Shown here: in pieces, positions 26,772 through 35,043 of the stretch | Layout of the letters: each line of letters opens with the position of its first letter | Position numbering within the stretch: the stretch's first letter is position 1 | Assembly: GCF_014621775.1 (NCBI RefSeq) | Contig: NZ_CP061204.1 | Coordinates: forward strand, 516,501-580,500 | Source of the DNA: Stenotrophomonas sp. 169 | GTDB taxonomy: Bacteria; Pseudomonadota; Gammaproteobacteria; Xanthomonadales; Xanthomonadaceae | Direction of reading: 5' to 3' | DNA length: 64,000 nt | The notes under the pieces: model-generated | The model's input: the letters and a program-made list of their open reading frames with translations, nothing else | What the model was told of the DNA's origin: nothing | Databases searched by the model: none | Program-made: the position numbers and the translations under genes

Positions 26772-27674
26772 GTGGACCGACTTACTGCCATCGATGTGTT
26801 CATCGAGGTCGCCGAGCGCGGCAGTCTGACGGCTGCGGCGGAGGCCCTGGACATGTCACGGCCCATGGTGACCCGTTATCTGGCGGAGCTGGAGCAGTGG
26901 CTCGGCGCGCGCCTGCTGCACCGGACGACCCGCCGGGTGGGGCTGACGGGGCCGGGCGACGTTGCGCTGTCGCATTTCCAGCAGATGCGTGGCGTGCGCC
27001 AGGCGCTGGAAGATGAGCTGGCCAGCCAGGATCCCGAGCCGCACGGTGTGTTGCGCGTAACGGCCAGCGTGTCGTTCGGGCAGCTGCATTTGGCGCCCGC
27101 CGTTGCGGACTACGTGAAGCGCCACGCGCAGGCACGGATCGAACTGCTGATGGTGGACCGCATCGTCAATCTGGTGGAAGAGCGCATCGATCTGGCGGTG
27201 CGCATTTCACGGCAGATCGATCCGGCGCTGATCGCGCGGCGGTTGGCGGACTGCCGGTCGGTGCTGTGCGTGGCCCCGGCCTACCTGCGGCAGCACGGCA
27301 CGCCGCAGAGCGCGGAAGAGCTGGCATCGCACAACTGCCTGACCCATCACTACGTCGGCAAGGGGGTATGGCGGCTGCGGCGGGACGGGCGCGAGGTGGC
27401 GGTGAGTGTATCGGGCAACATCAGTGCCAACGATTCGTCGTTGCTGCTGGAGGCGGTGCGCAGCGGGACGGGGATCGCCATGCTGCCCGCTTACCAGGTG
27501 AACCCGCTGTTGGCCAGCGGCGAACTGGTGGCGCTGTTACCGGACTACACGCTGGACGTGATGGGGCTGCATGCCGTGTATGCCTCGCGTCGACAGCAAT
27601 CGACATTGCTGCGCAGTTTCGTCGACTTCCTGGTGGAGCGCTTCTCAGGCCCTGCGTTCGTGCCTTATTGCTGA
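26772..27674 (+). CDS. LysR family transcriptional regulator
   Basis: 300 residues from a GTG at 26772 (read as MDRLTAIDVFIEVAERGS), the typical LysR length and start. Winged helix about residues 1-60 with LTAAAEALDMSRPMVTRYLAELEQWLGARLLHR split over helix-turn-helix; the remainder is a LysR substrate-binding domain of the PA0477/DsdC-like aromatic/quinone-responsive kind. Divergent from the frameshifted NAD(P)-binding gene, which it most likely controls by the usual LysR arrangement. No effector can be named from sequence. Confidence 0.92.
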   Translation: MDRLTAIDVFIEVAERGSLTAAAEALDMSRPMVTRYLAELEQWLGARLLHRTTRRVGLTGPGDVALSHFQQMRGVRQALEDELASQDPEPHGVLRVTASVSFGQLHLAPAVADYVKRHAQARIELLMVDRIVNLVEERIDLAVRISRQIDPALIARRLADCRSVLCVAPAYLRQHGTPQSAEELASHNCLTHHYVGKGVWRLRRDGREVAVSVSGNISANDSSLLLEAVRSGTGIAMLPAYQVNPLLASGELVALLPDYTLDVMGLHAVYASRRQQSTLLRSFVDFLVERFSGPAFVPYC

Positions 27675-27772
27675 GCCCGTGCGGACGCAGCAGAGACCAG
27701 GCCGCAGACACCACGCGGTGTTACGGCGCAGGTCCCTACACTGTGCCTCCCCCCGCACTGCGCAGCCGCCCC

Positions 27773-28447
27773 GTGAGCGAAGCAACAACGTATCCCTATC
27801 CGTTGGTCGTATTCGACCTTGATGGCACGCTCGTCGACAGTGCCGCTGATATCGCAGAGGCGCTCAACCGCACCTTGGTGGACTGGCAGCTGCCGCGCGT
27901 GCCGGAGGCCACCGTGTTGACGTGGATCGGCGATGGCGTGCGCCGACTCGTGGAGCAGGCCTTCACCGCGGCCGGCAGCACGATCGATCTGGACACGGTG
28001 ATGCCGGGCTTCATGGTGCATTACCGCGAGTGCCTGCTGCGCAGTCCGCGGCTGTTCGATGGCGTGGCTGAGGCGCTGCAGGTGCTGCAGGCGCGCGATG
28101 TGCCCATGGCCATCTGCACCAACAAGCCGTCGGCGCTGGTGCAGCCGCTGCTGGATCACCTGGGCATCGGCACTGTGTTCGCGTTGGTACTGGGAGGCGA
28201 TTCGCTGCCGCAGCGCAAGCCGAGTGGCGAGCCCTTGCGGCACATCGCGGCGCAGTTCGGCGAAGACCCGGCCGCGTGCCTGATGGTGGGCGATTCCTTG
28301 ACGGATTACCGTGCCGCACTGGATGCGGGCATGCCGGTTGCCCTGGTGCGCTATGGCTATCCGCGGGGGCTGGATCTGCAGCACAACGAAGCGGTCGCCG
28401 TGATCGATGACCTGCGCGATCTGCCTGGGTTGCGCGCCGGGGCGTAA
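27773..28447 (+). CDS. gph: Phosphoglycolate phosphatase
   Basis: 224 residues from a GTG at 27773 (MSEATTYPYPLVVFDLDGT). HAD motif I is FDLDGTLVDSAADI, motif II is in ICTNKPS, the Lys is in RKPSGEPLRH and motif IV is MVGDSLTDYRAA. Length and the GDSLTDY form fit Gph, which removes 2-phosphoglycolate formed in DNA repair. MupP-type specificity is an alternative in gammaproteobacteria. Followed immediately by the triple repeat array. Confidence 0.9.
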   Translation: MSEATTYPYPLVVFDLDGTLVDSAADIAEALNRTLVDWQLPRVPEATVLTWIGDGVRRLVEQAFTAAGSTIDLDTVMPGFMVHYRECLLRSPRLFDGVAEALQVLQARDVPMAICTNKPSALVQPLLDHLGIGTVFALVLGGDSLPQRKPSGEPLRHIAAQFGEDPAACLMVGDSLTDYRAALDAGMPVALVRYGYPRGLDLQHNEAVAVIDDLRDLPGLRAGA

Positions 28448-28449
28448 CG

Positions 28450-28524
28450 GTAGCGCCGAGCCGTGCTCGGCGGAATGTTTCCGTGCACGGCCCGCTTCGC
28501 TCGCCGACCATGGGTCGGCGCTAC
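28450..28524. repeat. 75-bp SMAG-type paired repeat (array unit 1)
   Basis: GTAGCGCCGAGCCGTGCTCG to GGTCGGCGCTAC, 75 bp, two bases after the gph stop. First of three units in a 331-bp array that fills the gap between gph and btuB. Confidence 0.85.
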
Positions 28525-28541
28525 CGATCTCGGGCGCTGTT

Positions 28542-28616
28542 GTAGCGCCGAGCCGTGCTCGGCGGAATGTCTCCGTGCACAGCCCGCTGCGCTCGCCGAC
28601 CACGGGTCGGCGCTAC
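28542..28616. repeat. 75-bp SMAG-type paired repeat (array unit 2)
   Basis: Same structure and length as unit 1, with spacer changes (CTCCGTGCACAG) and the loop ACCACGGGT replacing ACCATGGGT. Separated from unit 1 by 17 bp that resemble the 17 bp before unit 3 (TCGGGCGCTGT versus TCGGACGCTGT). Confidence 0.85.
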
Positions 28617-28633
28617 CGCTCTCGGACGCTGTG

Positions 28634-28780
28634 GTAGCGCCGAGCCGTGCTCGGCGGAATGTTTCCGTGCACGGCCCGCTTCGCTCGCCGACCATGGGTA
28701 TGCCGGTCGTCCTGACCGGCACCCTGCGGGCCGTCGCACGCGACGTTGGCAGCGGCTCCTGCCGCTGCCTTCGGCGCTAC
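28634..28780. repeat. 147-bp long-form SMAG-type repeat (array unit 3)
   Basis: GTAGCGCCGAG to CGGCGCTAC. The extra 72 bp hold three further hairpins: TGCCGGTC-loop-GACCGGCA, CGTCGC-AC-GCGACG and GGCAGCGGC-TCCT-GCCGCTGCC. Same length and order as 12998-13144. Confidence 0.85.
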
Positions 28781-28793
28781 CGCTCCCGCCGCA

Positions 28794-30632
28794 TTACTGC
28801 GGCTGGTAGCGCACGCTGAGCTGGTACTCGCGGCCGGGCTGGTTGTACCAGGCGACGGTTTCGTAGCGGCGATCGAATACGTTCGCCGCACGCGCCAGCA
28901 ACGACCAGTCTGGACCCAGCGCGTACTCAAGACGCACGTCCAGCGTGCCGTAGCCGCCCAGCTTCACCGTGTTGGCGGCATCGTCATAACGCTTGCCGGC
29001 ACCGAAGCCGGTGACGCCCACACGCACGTCACCAAAACGGCGGTCCATATCGATGCGCGCGGTCTGCTGCGCGCGACGCGCCAGCCAGTTGTCGTACTGG
29101 GTGCCGACGGTGTGGTTGCGCGGATCGGTGTAGCTCAGCTGCGCGTTGACGTCGATACCGGCCACGCGGGTGGTGCCGGTCAGCTCGGCTCCACGGATGC
29201 GGGCCTTTTCCACCTGTGTCATGCGGAAGGTTGCCGCGTCATACGTGATCAGATCGTCCACGCGCGTCTCGTAAACATCCAGGCCCCAGCGCCAGCCTTG
29301 GCCCTGCTGAGCGACGCCGACATTGGTGCTGCGTGCCTTCTCCGGATCAAGGGTGGCAACACCGCTCCACGGGTCGTACAGATCGCTGAAAGTAGGTGCC
29401 TTGAACGCGGTGCCATGGCTGGCGGTCAGCTTCCAGCCGCCGCCCAGTTCCATGCCCCATGCCAGCGAACCGGTGGTGTGGTTACCGAACTGCTCGTTGT
29501 CATCGTTGCGCACGCTGGCCTGCAGTTGGTGCTGACCGAAGCGTCCCTGGTACTGCAGGAACACGCCGGTGTTGTCACGGCTGTCGACCAGATAACCAGC
29601 GCTGCTGCCGTCCAGACTGTCATCGCTCCAATCCACGCCGCCGCTCAGCAGCTGACCGTCGGCAAGGCCGATGTCAGCCTGCACCGAGGCACTGTCACGC
29701 TGTGTCTGTGCACGGCCGAACGCATCGAACGGGCCGCTGTTGTCGGACTCGTTGTCGCTGCGGCCGATGTTGGCGGTCACGGTCAATCGCTCAGAGGGGG
29801 CATAGCGGACCTTGCCAGCCAGTACCTGCTGCAGGGTCTCGGAATAGTTGTAATAGCCGTCGTAGTGGTTCTCCGCTTCGGCGCGCAACGCGCTGCCCTC
29901 TACGGTCCACTGGTCGTTGACGTGGTAGCCGCCGCGCGCGCTTTTGGACAGGTTGCGGTAGCCGTCGCGGTCTGGCTCATCCGCGCCGCAGCCTTGGAAG
30001 GTGGCCGCCGAGCCCCGGCAGGCATCGATGCCATCGCTGTGCTGGTAGGCGATATCGATGCCGAACCAGCCCCGTTCCGTTCCCCCGCCGATACCACCGC
30101 TGGCCTGGCGAAGTCCGTTGCTGCCGCCGCCCAGCTCCAGGCGCGGTGCGAATCCGCCTGTGTTGCGGCGGGTGAATATCTGCACGACGCCGCCAATGGC
30201 ATCCGCGCCATACAGGCTGGACTGCGGCCCGCGCACGATCTCCACGCGCTCTATCTGCGCCAGCGGCAGGTCCTGCAGCATGGCCAGGCCGAAGTCGGCG
30301 GTATTGATACGCACGCCGTCCACCAGCACTACGGTGTGCGACGAGTTGGTGCCGCGCAGGAACAGCGAGGTCTGCTTGCCGAGCCCGCCGGTGTTGGTCA
30401 GGTTGATGCCGGCGCGGCCGCGCAGCAGGTCCTGCAGCGAGGTCGCCTGGCTGGATTCGATTGCGGCGCGGTCGATCACCTGCGCCGGGTTGAGGCTGTC
30501 GGTCAGCGCGATCGGTGTGCGCGTGGCGGTGACCAGCACTTCGTCGAGCGCGGTCGCTGCGTTCTGCGCGTGGGCAACGCCCGGCAGTGCGGCAAGCACG
30601 GCCAGGGAAAGGATTCGGGACTGCACTGACAT
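28794..30632 (-). CDS. btuB: TonB-dependent vitamin B12 receptor BtuB
   Basis: 612 residues from the ATG at 30632. A signal peptide (MSVQSRILSLAVLAALPGVAHA) is followed by a TonB box region (LDEVLVTATRTP), a plug domain with VLVDGVRINTADFG and VEIVRGPQSSLYGADAIGG, and a 22-strand barrel ending in an aromatic-rich ELSVRYQP-like terminus (YQLSVRYQPQ). Length and plug motifs match BtuB rather than siderophore receptors. The cobalamin riboswitch upstream confirms the substrate class. Outer membrane. Confidence 0.94.
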   Translation of the reverse strand: MSVQSRILSLAVLAALPGVAHAQNAATALDEVLVTATRTPIALTDSLNPAQVIDRAAIESSQATSLQDLLRGRAGINLTNTGGLGKQTSLFLRGTNSSHTVVLVDGVRINTADFGLAMLQDLPLAQIERVEIVRGPQSSLYGADAIGGVVQIFTRRNTGGFAPRLELGGGSNGLRQASGGIGGGTERGWFGIDIAYQHSDGIDACRGSAATFQGCGADEPDRDGYRNLSKSARGGYHVNDQWTVEGSALRAEAENHYDGYYNYSETLQQVLAGKVRYAPSERLTVTANIGRSDNESDNSGPFDAFGRAQTQRDSASVQADIGLADGQLLSGGVDWSDDSLDGSSAGYLVDSRDNTGVFLQYQGRFGQHQLQASVRNDDNEQFGNHTTGSLAWGMELGGGWKLTASHGTAFKAPTFSDLYDPWSGVATLDPEKARSTNVGVAQQGQGWRWGLDVYETRVDDLITYDAATFRMTQVEKARIRGAELTGTTRVAGIDVNAQLSYTDPRNHTVGTQYDNWLARRAQQTARIDMDRRFGDVRVGVTGFGAGKRYDDAANTVKLGGYGTLDVRLEYALGPDWSLLARAANVFDRRYETVAWYNQPGREYQLSVRYQPQ

Positions 30633-30769
30633 GAGGGAACTCCGGCTGCCGCGCACGCCCGCGCGGACATAAAGGGAGCTGCAGCACGTGGGGCTGGGCG
30701 ATGCGCACCGCGAATGCTCGCGATGGCCGTCGCCGATGCCCACCGCATCGCAACCTGGTGCTTCCTGGC

Positions 30770-30940
30770 CGGTCTCCGGGCTTGCCGTCGGTGGGAACCC
30801 ACCGGGCGGACGCCTTCCCATGCTGGGCACAGTGGCGTGATGTCCGCTTGTGACGCGCTTACCGTTGCGGGGGCAGCGCCGGAGTGGCATCTCACGATGT
30901 GTCACCGGCTTCCCGTTTCAACCTGCCAGCTTGCGCCGCA
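30770..30940 (-). ncRNA. Cobalamin riboswitch upstream of btuB
   Basis: Read on the minus strand: CAGGTTGAAACGGGAAGCCG, then GCTGCCCCCGCAACGGTAAG, then GCCACTGT, GGGAAGGCG and the B12 box AGCCCGGAGACCGGCC (about 30776-30793). This is the canonical order of the AdoCbl aptamer. It sits about 140 bp before the btuB ATG. Known behaviour: cobalamin binding represses translation or transcription of btuB. Confidence 0.95.
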
Positions 30941-31041
30941 GGTCACCTTGAAGTGCGCGCAGTCTAAGCGATCACACGCGGCAATGCAGGGCGATGCGGC
31001 CGGTGCACTAGAATGGACTCTGTTTCGTTCCAGATCTGCCG

Positions 31042-31134
31042 ATGACGTCGATGCCGTGTTGTGTTGTTCCCCTGTTCGAACGCCTGGGCGTGCGCCCGCT
31101 GATGCACGACAGGCACACCGGGGGCGGGCGATGA
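31042..31134 (+). CDS. Possible 30-residue leader ORF overlapping the CobC-like start
   Basis: ATG at 31042 reads MTSMPCCVVPLFERLGVRPL and ten more residues, ending at a TGA that overlaps the next ATG (ATGA at 31131-31134). The exact stop/start overlap suggests translational coupling. No strong Shine-Dalgarno, no recognised family. It may be a leader peptide, a remnant of a cobalamin gene or chance. Confidence 0.3.
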   Translation: MTSMPCCVVPLFERLGVRPLMHDRHTGGGR

Positions 31135-31718
31135 TCCTGGACCTGGTGCGCCATGCCAGTACCGGACGCGATACCCACCTGGACGGACGCACCGATCCAC
31201 CGTTGTTGGCTGGTGCGCATGACGGTCTGTGTGCCGCCTATGACCTGCACGAATGGGAGCGTGTGATCTGCTCGCCCCGCCTGCGTGCACTACACACCGC
31301 CGTGGCGCTGGCCGTGCCGCGAGGGCTGGAGGTGCAGCCGGACGCGGAGTGGGAAGAGCTGGACTTCGGCGACTGGGATGGTGTGGCCATCGACACGCTG
31401 CCCGAGCAGGCACTGCTGGGCTTTCATCGTGATCCGCACGCGTTTCCACCGCCGAACGGCGAAAGCTGGGGACACTTCGAGCGACGGATCGCGCGCGCGC
31501 TGGATCGGTTGTTCGATGCAGAGGAAGCCGACGATGCGGCGCCAACGCTGATCGTCAGCCACGGCGGTCCGCTGCGGATGGTGCTGTCACAGGTATGTGG
31601 GTTGCCGGTGGCCCTGTGCTGGGCGTTGCGTATCGACCACGGCACGCGGCTGCGGCTGCGGGTGGAGCGGGGCGACGGCGGGCTGTGGGGCGAGCTGCTG
31701 GAGCTGCAACAGCCGTGA
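31131..31718 (+). CDS. Histidine phosphatase family protein, CobC-like (alpha-ribazole phosphatase)
   Basis: 195 residues from the ATG at 31131. RHASTGRDTHLDGRTDPPL holds the phospho-His (RHG-like RHA) motif, and SHGGPLRMVL the second catalytic His; an ELDFGDWDG segment fits the phosphoglycerate-mutase superfamily, including CobC. Placement divergent from btuB and its B12 riboswitch favours a role in nucleotide-loop assembly or salvage of cobalamin. The remaining cob genes are not nearby in this window, so the CobC name remains an inference. Confidence 0.85.
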   Translation: MILDLVRHASTGRDTHLDGRTDPPLLAGAHDGLCAAYDLHEWERVICSPRLRALHTAVALAVPRGLEVQPDAEWEELDFGDWDGVAIDTLPEQALLGFHRDPHAFPPPNGESWGHFERRIARALDRLFDAEEADDAAPTLIVSHGGPLRMVLSQVCGLPVALCWALRIDHGTRLRLRVERGDGGLWGELLELQQP

Positions 31719-31728
31719 TGCGGTCGTT

Positions 31729-31803
31729 GTAGCGCCGAGCCACGCTCGGCGGAATGTCCCCGCGCGCGGCCCGCTGCGCTCGCCGACCATGGGTCGGCGC
31801 TAC
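31729..31803. repeat. 75-bp SMAG-type paired repeat
   Basis: GTAGCGCCGAGCCACGCTCG to GGTCGGCGCTAC, exactly 75 bp, 10 bp after the CobC-like stop. Confidence 0.85.
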
Positions 31804-31806
31804 CGG

Positions 31807-31881
31807 GAAGCGGCGCGTCGTGCTCGGCGGGATGTGTCCGCGTACGGCCCGCTGCGCTCGCCGACCTTGGGTCGGCGCTAC
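31807..31881. repeat. 75-bp SMAG-type paired repeat, degenerate left end
   Basis: Three bases after the previous unit. The left end has decayed (GAAGCGGCGCGTCG in place of GTAGCGCCGAGCCG), so the left hairpin is weakened, while the right arm ends normally in GGTCGGCGCTAC. Confidence 0.75.
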
Positions 31882-31883
31882 CG

Positions 31884-32216
31884 TCAGTCCTGCGTGTCGG
31901 CGTCGTCGAAACGTCGTTCGTGCACGGGGCCGGAGGCCGGTCCCGGCGCTTTCAACGGCTGCAGGGCGATGCGTGCTTCGTAGTCCTGCACCAACGCACC
32001 GCGTTGTGCTTCGGACAGGTCCTGCCAGTGGCAGTCCAGCAACGCGCCTTCCAACGAATAAAGCAGGTTGAGGCTGGGCTTGAAGCCCGCGCGCCTGATC
32101 TTGACGAAGGCGCCGACCGAGCCGATCGCGAGCAGTTCTTCGCGGCTGCGCAGCCCCACCTGGCGCAGCCAGGCAGCGCTCTTCGGACCGATGTTGCGCA
32201 GCTGCAGGGTGCTCAT
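31884..32216 (-). CDS. TfoX C-terminal domain protein
   Basis: 110 residues (MSTLQLRNIGPKSAAWLRQVG). The LRNIGPKSAAWLRQVGI-type helix-hairpin-helix and the SREELLAIGSVGAFVKIRRAG segment are the TfoX C-terminal domain, without the N-terminal TfoX domain. In other species full TfoX promotes competence-gene expression; a stand-alone C-terminal domain has no proven role. The ATG overlaps the stop of the free-methionine sulfoxide reductase gene (ATGA), so they form an operon. Confidence 0.88.
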   Translation of the reverse strand: MSTLQLRNIGPKSAAWLRQVGLRSREELLAIGSVGAFVKIRRAGFKPSLNLLYSLEGALLDCHWQDLSEAQRGALVQDYEARIALQPLKAPGPASGPVHERRFDDADTQD

Positions 32217-32695
32217 TGCAGGGCGTCGACGAATACCGCAGCGATGGCTTCCAGGCCGGCCTGGTCATCGGCATCGAAGCGCGCCGGGTCCGGGCTGTCC
32301 AGGTCGAGCACGCCGATCAGCGTATCGCCCTTCACCAGCGGTACCACCAGCTCGGAACGGGAGGCGGAATCGCAGGCGATATGGCCCGGGAAGGCGTCCA
32401 CATCATCGATGCGCTGGGTCACGCGCTGGGTGGCGGCAGCACCACAAACGCCCTTGTGCAGGGGGATGCGTACGCACGCAGGCAGGCCCTGGAACGGGCC
32501 GACAACCAGCTCGGTACCGTCGAACAGGTAGAAGCCGGCCCAGTTGAGCTGCGGCACGGCGTGGTAGATCAGCGCGGAGAGGTTGGCCGCATTGGCGATG
32601 CGGTCGCTCTCGCCATGGACCAGGGCACGGGCCTGTTCCAGCAGCTGGGCGTATTGTTCCGGCTTGCTGCCGGTCAGCGAAGAGGTGGCGAACAT
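32213..32695 (-). CDS. msrC: GAF-domain free methionine-(R)-sulfoxide reductase
   Basis: 160 residues, a single GAF fold. The three family cysteines are visible in PACVRIP, KGVCGAA and HIACDSAS, along with LNWAGFYLFDG and GVLDLDSP. Reduces free methionine-R-sulfoxide with thioredoxin. Coupled by ATGA to the downstream TfoX-C gene. This adds a third class of methionine-sulfoxide reductase to the MsrA and two MsrB enzymes in the window. Confidence 0.93.
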   Translation of the reverse strand: MFATSSLTGSKPEQYAQLLEQARALVHGESDRIANAANLSALIYHAVPQLNWAGFYLFDGTELVVGPFQGLPACVRIPLHKGVCGAAATQRVTQRIDDVDAFPGHIACDSASRSELVVPLVKGDTLIGVLDLDSPDPARFDADDQAGLEAIAAVFVDALQ

Positions 32696-32704
32696 GGCGT
32701 CAGT

Positions 32705-34150
32705 CTAGCAAGGCACGGCGTCGCGGGCGGCAAGGCCGCGCGCAAGCGCGCCGATCCGCGCTATGCCGGCCACGTAGTGCTCATCCAGCGCCTGGCAGCA
32801 GGAAAGCCGCAGGCATTGCCGGTAGCGTGCGCCCCGCGAATACACCTGGCCGGGCATGAACACGATGTCCTCTGCCAGCGCCTGCTCGAACAGCTGGCCG
32901 GTGTCCACGCCCGGTATTTCCAGCCACAGCAGGAAACCGCCGGTCGGCTCGGTCGCCAGCGTGCCGGGCGGAAAGTGCTGGGCGACCAGCTGTCGGACGC
33001 GCCCGGTCTGTTCGCGGTACAGCCGGCGCATGCGCCGGAGATGGTGCTCGTAGTTGCCCGCCTCGAGGAACGCCGCGACAGAATCACCGAGCAACCGCGA
33101 CTCGGCACCGCTGGAGTGGAACTTGAGCAATGCGATGCGCTCGCTGAAGCGGCCGCCCTCGAGCCAGCCGATGCGGTAGTCCGGCGCCAGCGTCTTGGAG
33201 AAGCCGGCGCAGACCATGACCCAGCCCTCGCGGTCGAATGCCTTGAGCAAGGGTTCCAGCGGTTCGGTGTGCTGCAGCTCGGCGTACACGATGTCTTCGA
33301 TCACCGGCAGCCGCCGGGCGCTGGCCAGCGCGGCCAGGCGTTGCTTGGCGGCGACCGGCATGGTGCAGCCCAATGGATTGTGCACGGTGGGCATCACCAC
33401 CAGCGCGGCCAACGTCGTGGTATCGAGCAGGGTGGCCAACGCGTCCACGTCCAGCCCGTGTTGCGGGTGGGTGGGCAGTTCGATCGCCTGCAACCCGAGG
33501 CTGGCAAGCAGCGGATACAGGTTGAAGTAGGACGGGGCCTCCAGCCCCACGGCGTCGCCGGGCTGGGTGACCGCGCGCAGCGCCAGCTGCAAGGCCTCCA
33601 TCGCCCCATGGGTCAGCACGATGCGTTCCGGCACGGTGTGCAGCCCCAGGCGCGGGCCGCGCTGCACGATCTGCCGGATCAGCGCCTGCGAACCATTCTG
33701 TCGCGCGTAGGTTTCCACCGTGGCCATGCCCCGACGCAGCACCTGCGCCGTCGCGCGCTGCAGGTGGGGGCCGGGATAGAAGGCCGCGCCCCGCGGCCCG
33801 GCGAAGGCGAGGTCCAGCACCTGCGGGCGCTGCTGCGCGGCAAGGACGCGTGCCATCATCGCCTGCTGGCCGGGGGCGGTGGGGGCCGACGGGACATCGC
33901 GTAACGAGCGCTGCGGCACCTGCAGGCGCTGCGCGACTTCGAACCCCGAACGCGGCAGCGGAATCACCAGACCGGCATCTTCGAGTTGCCGGTAGGCCCC
34001 GATCACGGTGTTCAGGCTGACCTTGCGCTGGTCGGCCATCTGCCGCAGCGAAGGCAGACGCGCCCCGCTGGGCAGGCGTCCGGCGTGGATCGCCGCCGCC
34101 AGTTCATCAGCAAGGCGCTGGTAGCGAGGGGATGTGGTGAGCTCATCCAT
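32705..34150 (-). CDS. MocR-type regulator: GntR winged helix fused to aminotransferase-like domain
   Basis: 481 residues from the ATG at 34150 (MDELTTSPRYQRLADELAAA). A GntR DNA-binding domain (about residues 8-75, GARLPSLRQMADQRKVSLNT) is followed by a class I/II aminotransferase fold with VMPTVHNPLGCTMPV and the PLP Lys in FSKTLAPDYRIGW. Family members (PdxR, GabR, TauR) sense PLP or amino compounds. No obvious target gene is divergent from it, so the regulon is unknown. Runs towards msrC on the same strand. Confidence 0.92.
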   Translation of the reverse strand: MDELTTSPRYQRLADELAAAIHAGRLPSGARLPSLRQMADQRKVSLNTVIGAYRQLEDAGLVIPLPRSGFEVAQRLQVPQRSLRDVPSAPTAPGQQAMMARVLAAQQRPQVLDLAFAGPRGAAFYPGPHLQRATAQVLRRGMATVETYARQNGSQALIRQIVQRGPRLGLHTVPERIVLTHGAMEALQLALRAVTQPGDAVGLEAPSYFNLYPLLASLGLQAIELPTHPQHGLDVDALATLLDTTTLAALVVMPTVHNPLGCTMPVAAKQRLAALASARRLPVIEDIVYAELQHTEPLEPLLKAFDREGWVMVCAGFSKTLAPDYRIGWLEGGRFSERIALLKFHSSGAESRLLGDSVAAFLEAGNYEHHLRRMRRLYREQTGRVRQLVAQHFPPGTLATEPTGGFLLWLEIPGVDTGQLFEQALAEDIVFMPGQVYSRGARYRQCLRLSCCQALDEHYVAGIARIGALARGLAARDAVPC

Positions 34151-34296
34151 CTGTACCCATCCCGCTGACCATCCGCCGTGCCTGTAACCGTGGGATGGCC
34201 AGCCTAGCATGGGCCTGCCGCGCGCCGCTTCGTAGCGGGTCAGCGCGCTTTTCTGCCTGCGACCGCGGCCCAGCGCACCCACTCAGCCGTGCGGCG

Positions 34297-35034
34297 TCAA
34301 CGCATCGGCACCAGCATCGGATCCTTGCGGTACAACTGCGGGAAGCGCTGCTGCAACGCGACCAGCTTGGGCGCATCGTAGTAGCGGATGTAGGCGGCCT
34401 GCGGATTCCGCTCCAGGTAATTCTGGTGATACGCCTCGGCGGGATAGAAGCGCTTGCCCGTGCCCAGCTCGGTCACCACCGGCGAGGTGAACGAGGCGCC
34501 GATCTGTCCTACGTAGGCGCGGTTGGCTGCCTGTTGGCGCGCGTCGTCGCTGAAGATGGCGGAGCGATACTGCGTGCCGCGATCCGGGCCTTGTCGATTG
34601 AGCTGGGTCGGATCATGCGCAACCGAGAAGAACACCTGCAGCAGCTGGCCGTAGCTGACCTGGCGCGGATCGTAGTCCACCCGCACCGCCTCGGCGTGGC
34701 CGGTGCGACCGCCGCTGATGGTTTCATAGCGCGCGGTCGATGCCTCGCCCCCGATGTAGCCGGACACCGCGTTGCTGACGCCCTTGACGTGCTGGAACAC
34801 GCCCTGCACGCCCCAGAAGCAGCCGCCGGCGAACACCACGCTGGCCTGCGTGCGGTCATCCTTGAAGGCAGCGGTTCCGGTGGGCGCGGGCAGCGCACGG
34901 CTTTCTTCGCTGATGCGAGCCGCACCGGCAGCGGCGCCAAGGGCCGGTCCCGCATCCACCGCAAAGGCGACCAGCGAGCCCACGACCAGCGTCGCGACGG
35001 CGGCGGCGATACCCTGTTCCAGTGAGAGTTTCAT
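34297..35034 (-). CDS. msrA: Exported peptide-methionine (S)-S-oxide reductase MsrA
   Basis: 245 residues. The N-terminal hydrophobic segment (about 8-28) looks like a signal or anchor, absent from cytoplasmic MsrA. The catalytic motif GGCFWGVQGVFQ, GYIGGEASTARYETISGGRTGHAE and YHQNYLERNP are standard. Reduces methionine-S-sulfoxide in envelope proteins. Ten bases behind dipZ in a msrB-dipZ-msrA operon; DipZ would deliver the electrons. Confidence 0.94.
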   Translation of the reverse strand: MKLSLEQGIAAAVATLVVGSLVAFAVDAGPALGAAAGAARISEESRALPAPTGTAAFKDDRTQASVVFAGGCFWGVQGVFQHVKGVSNAVSGYIGGEASTARYETISGGRTGHAEAVRVDYDPRQVSYGQLLQVFFSVAHDPTQLNRQGPDRGTQYRSAIFSDDARQQAANRAYVGQIGASFTSPVVTELGTGKRFYPAEAYHQNYLERNPQAAYIRYYDAPKLVALQQRFPQLYRKDPMLVPMR

Positions 35035-35043
35035 ACGATCTCC

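Noticed and set aside
28450..28780. Possible CRISPR array
   Set aside because: Units are palindromic pairs with conserved rather than unique spacers, and no cas gene is present.
28407..28930. Several short open frames through the repeat array after gph
   Set aside because: They are the SMAG-type repeats translated in different frames; their peptides repeat because the DNA repeats.
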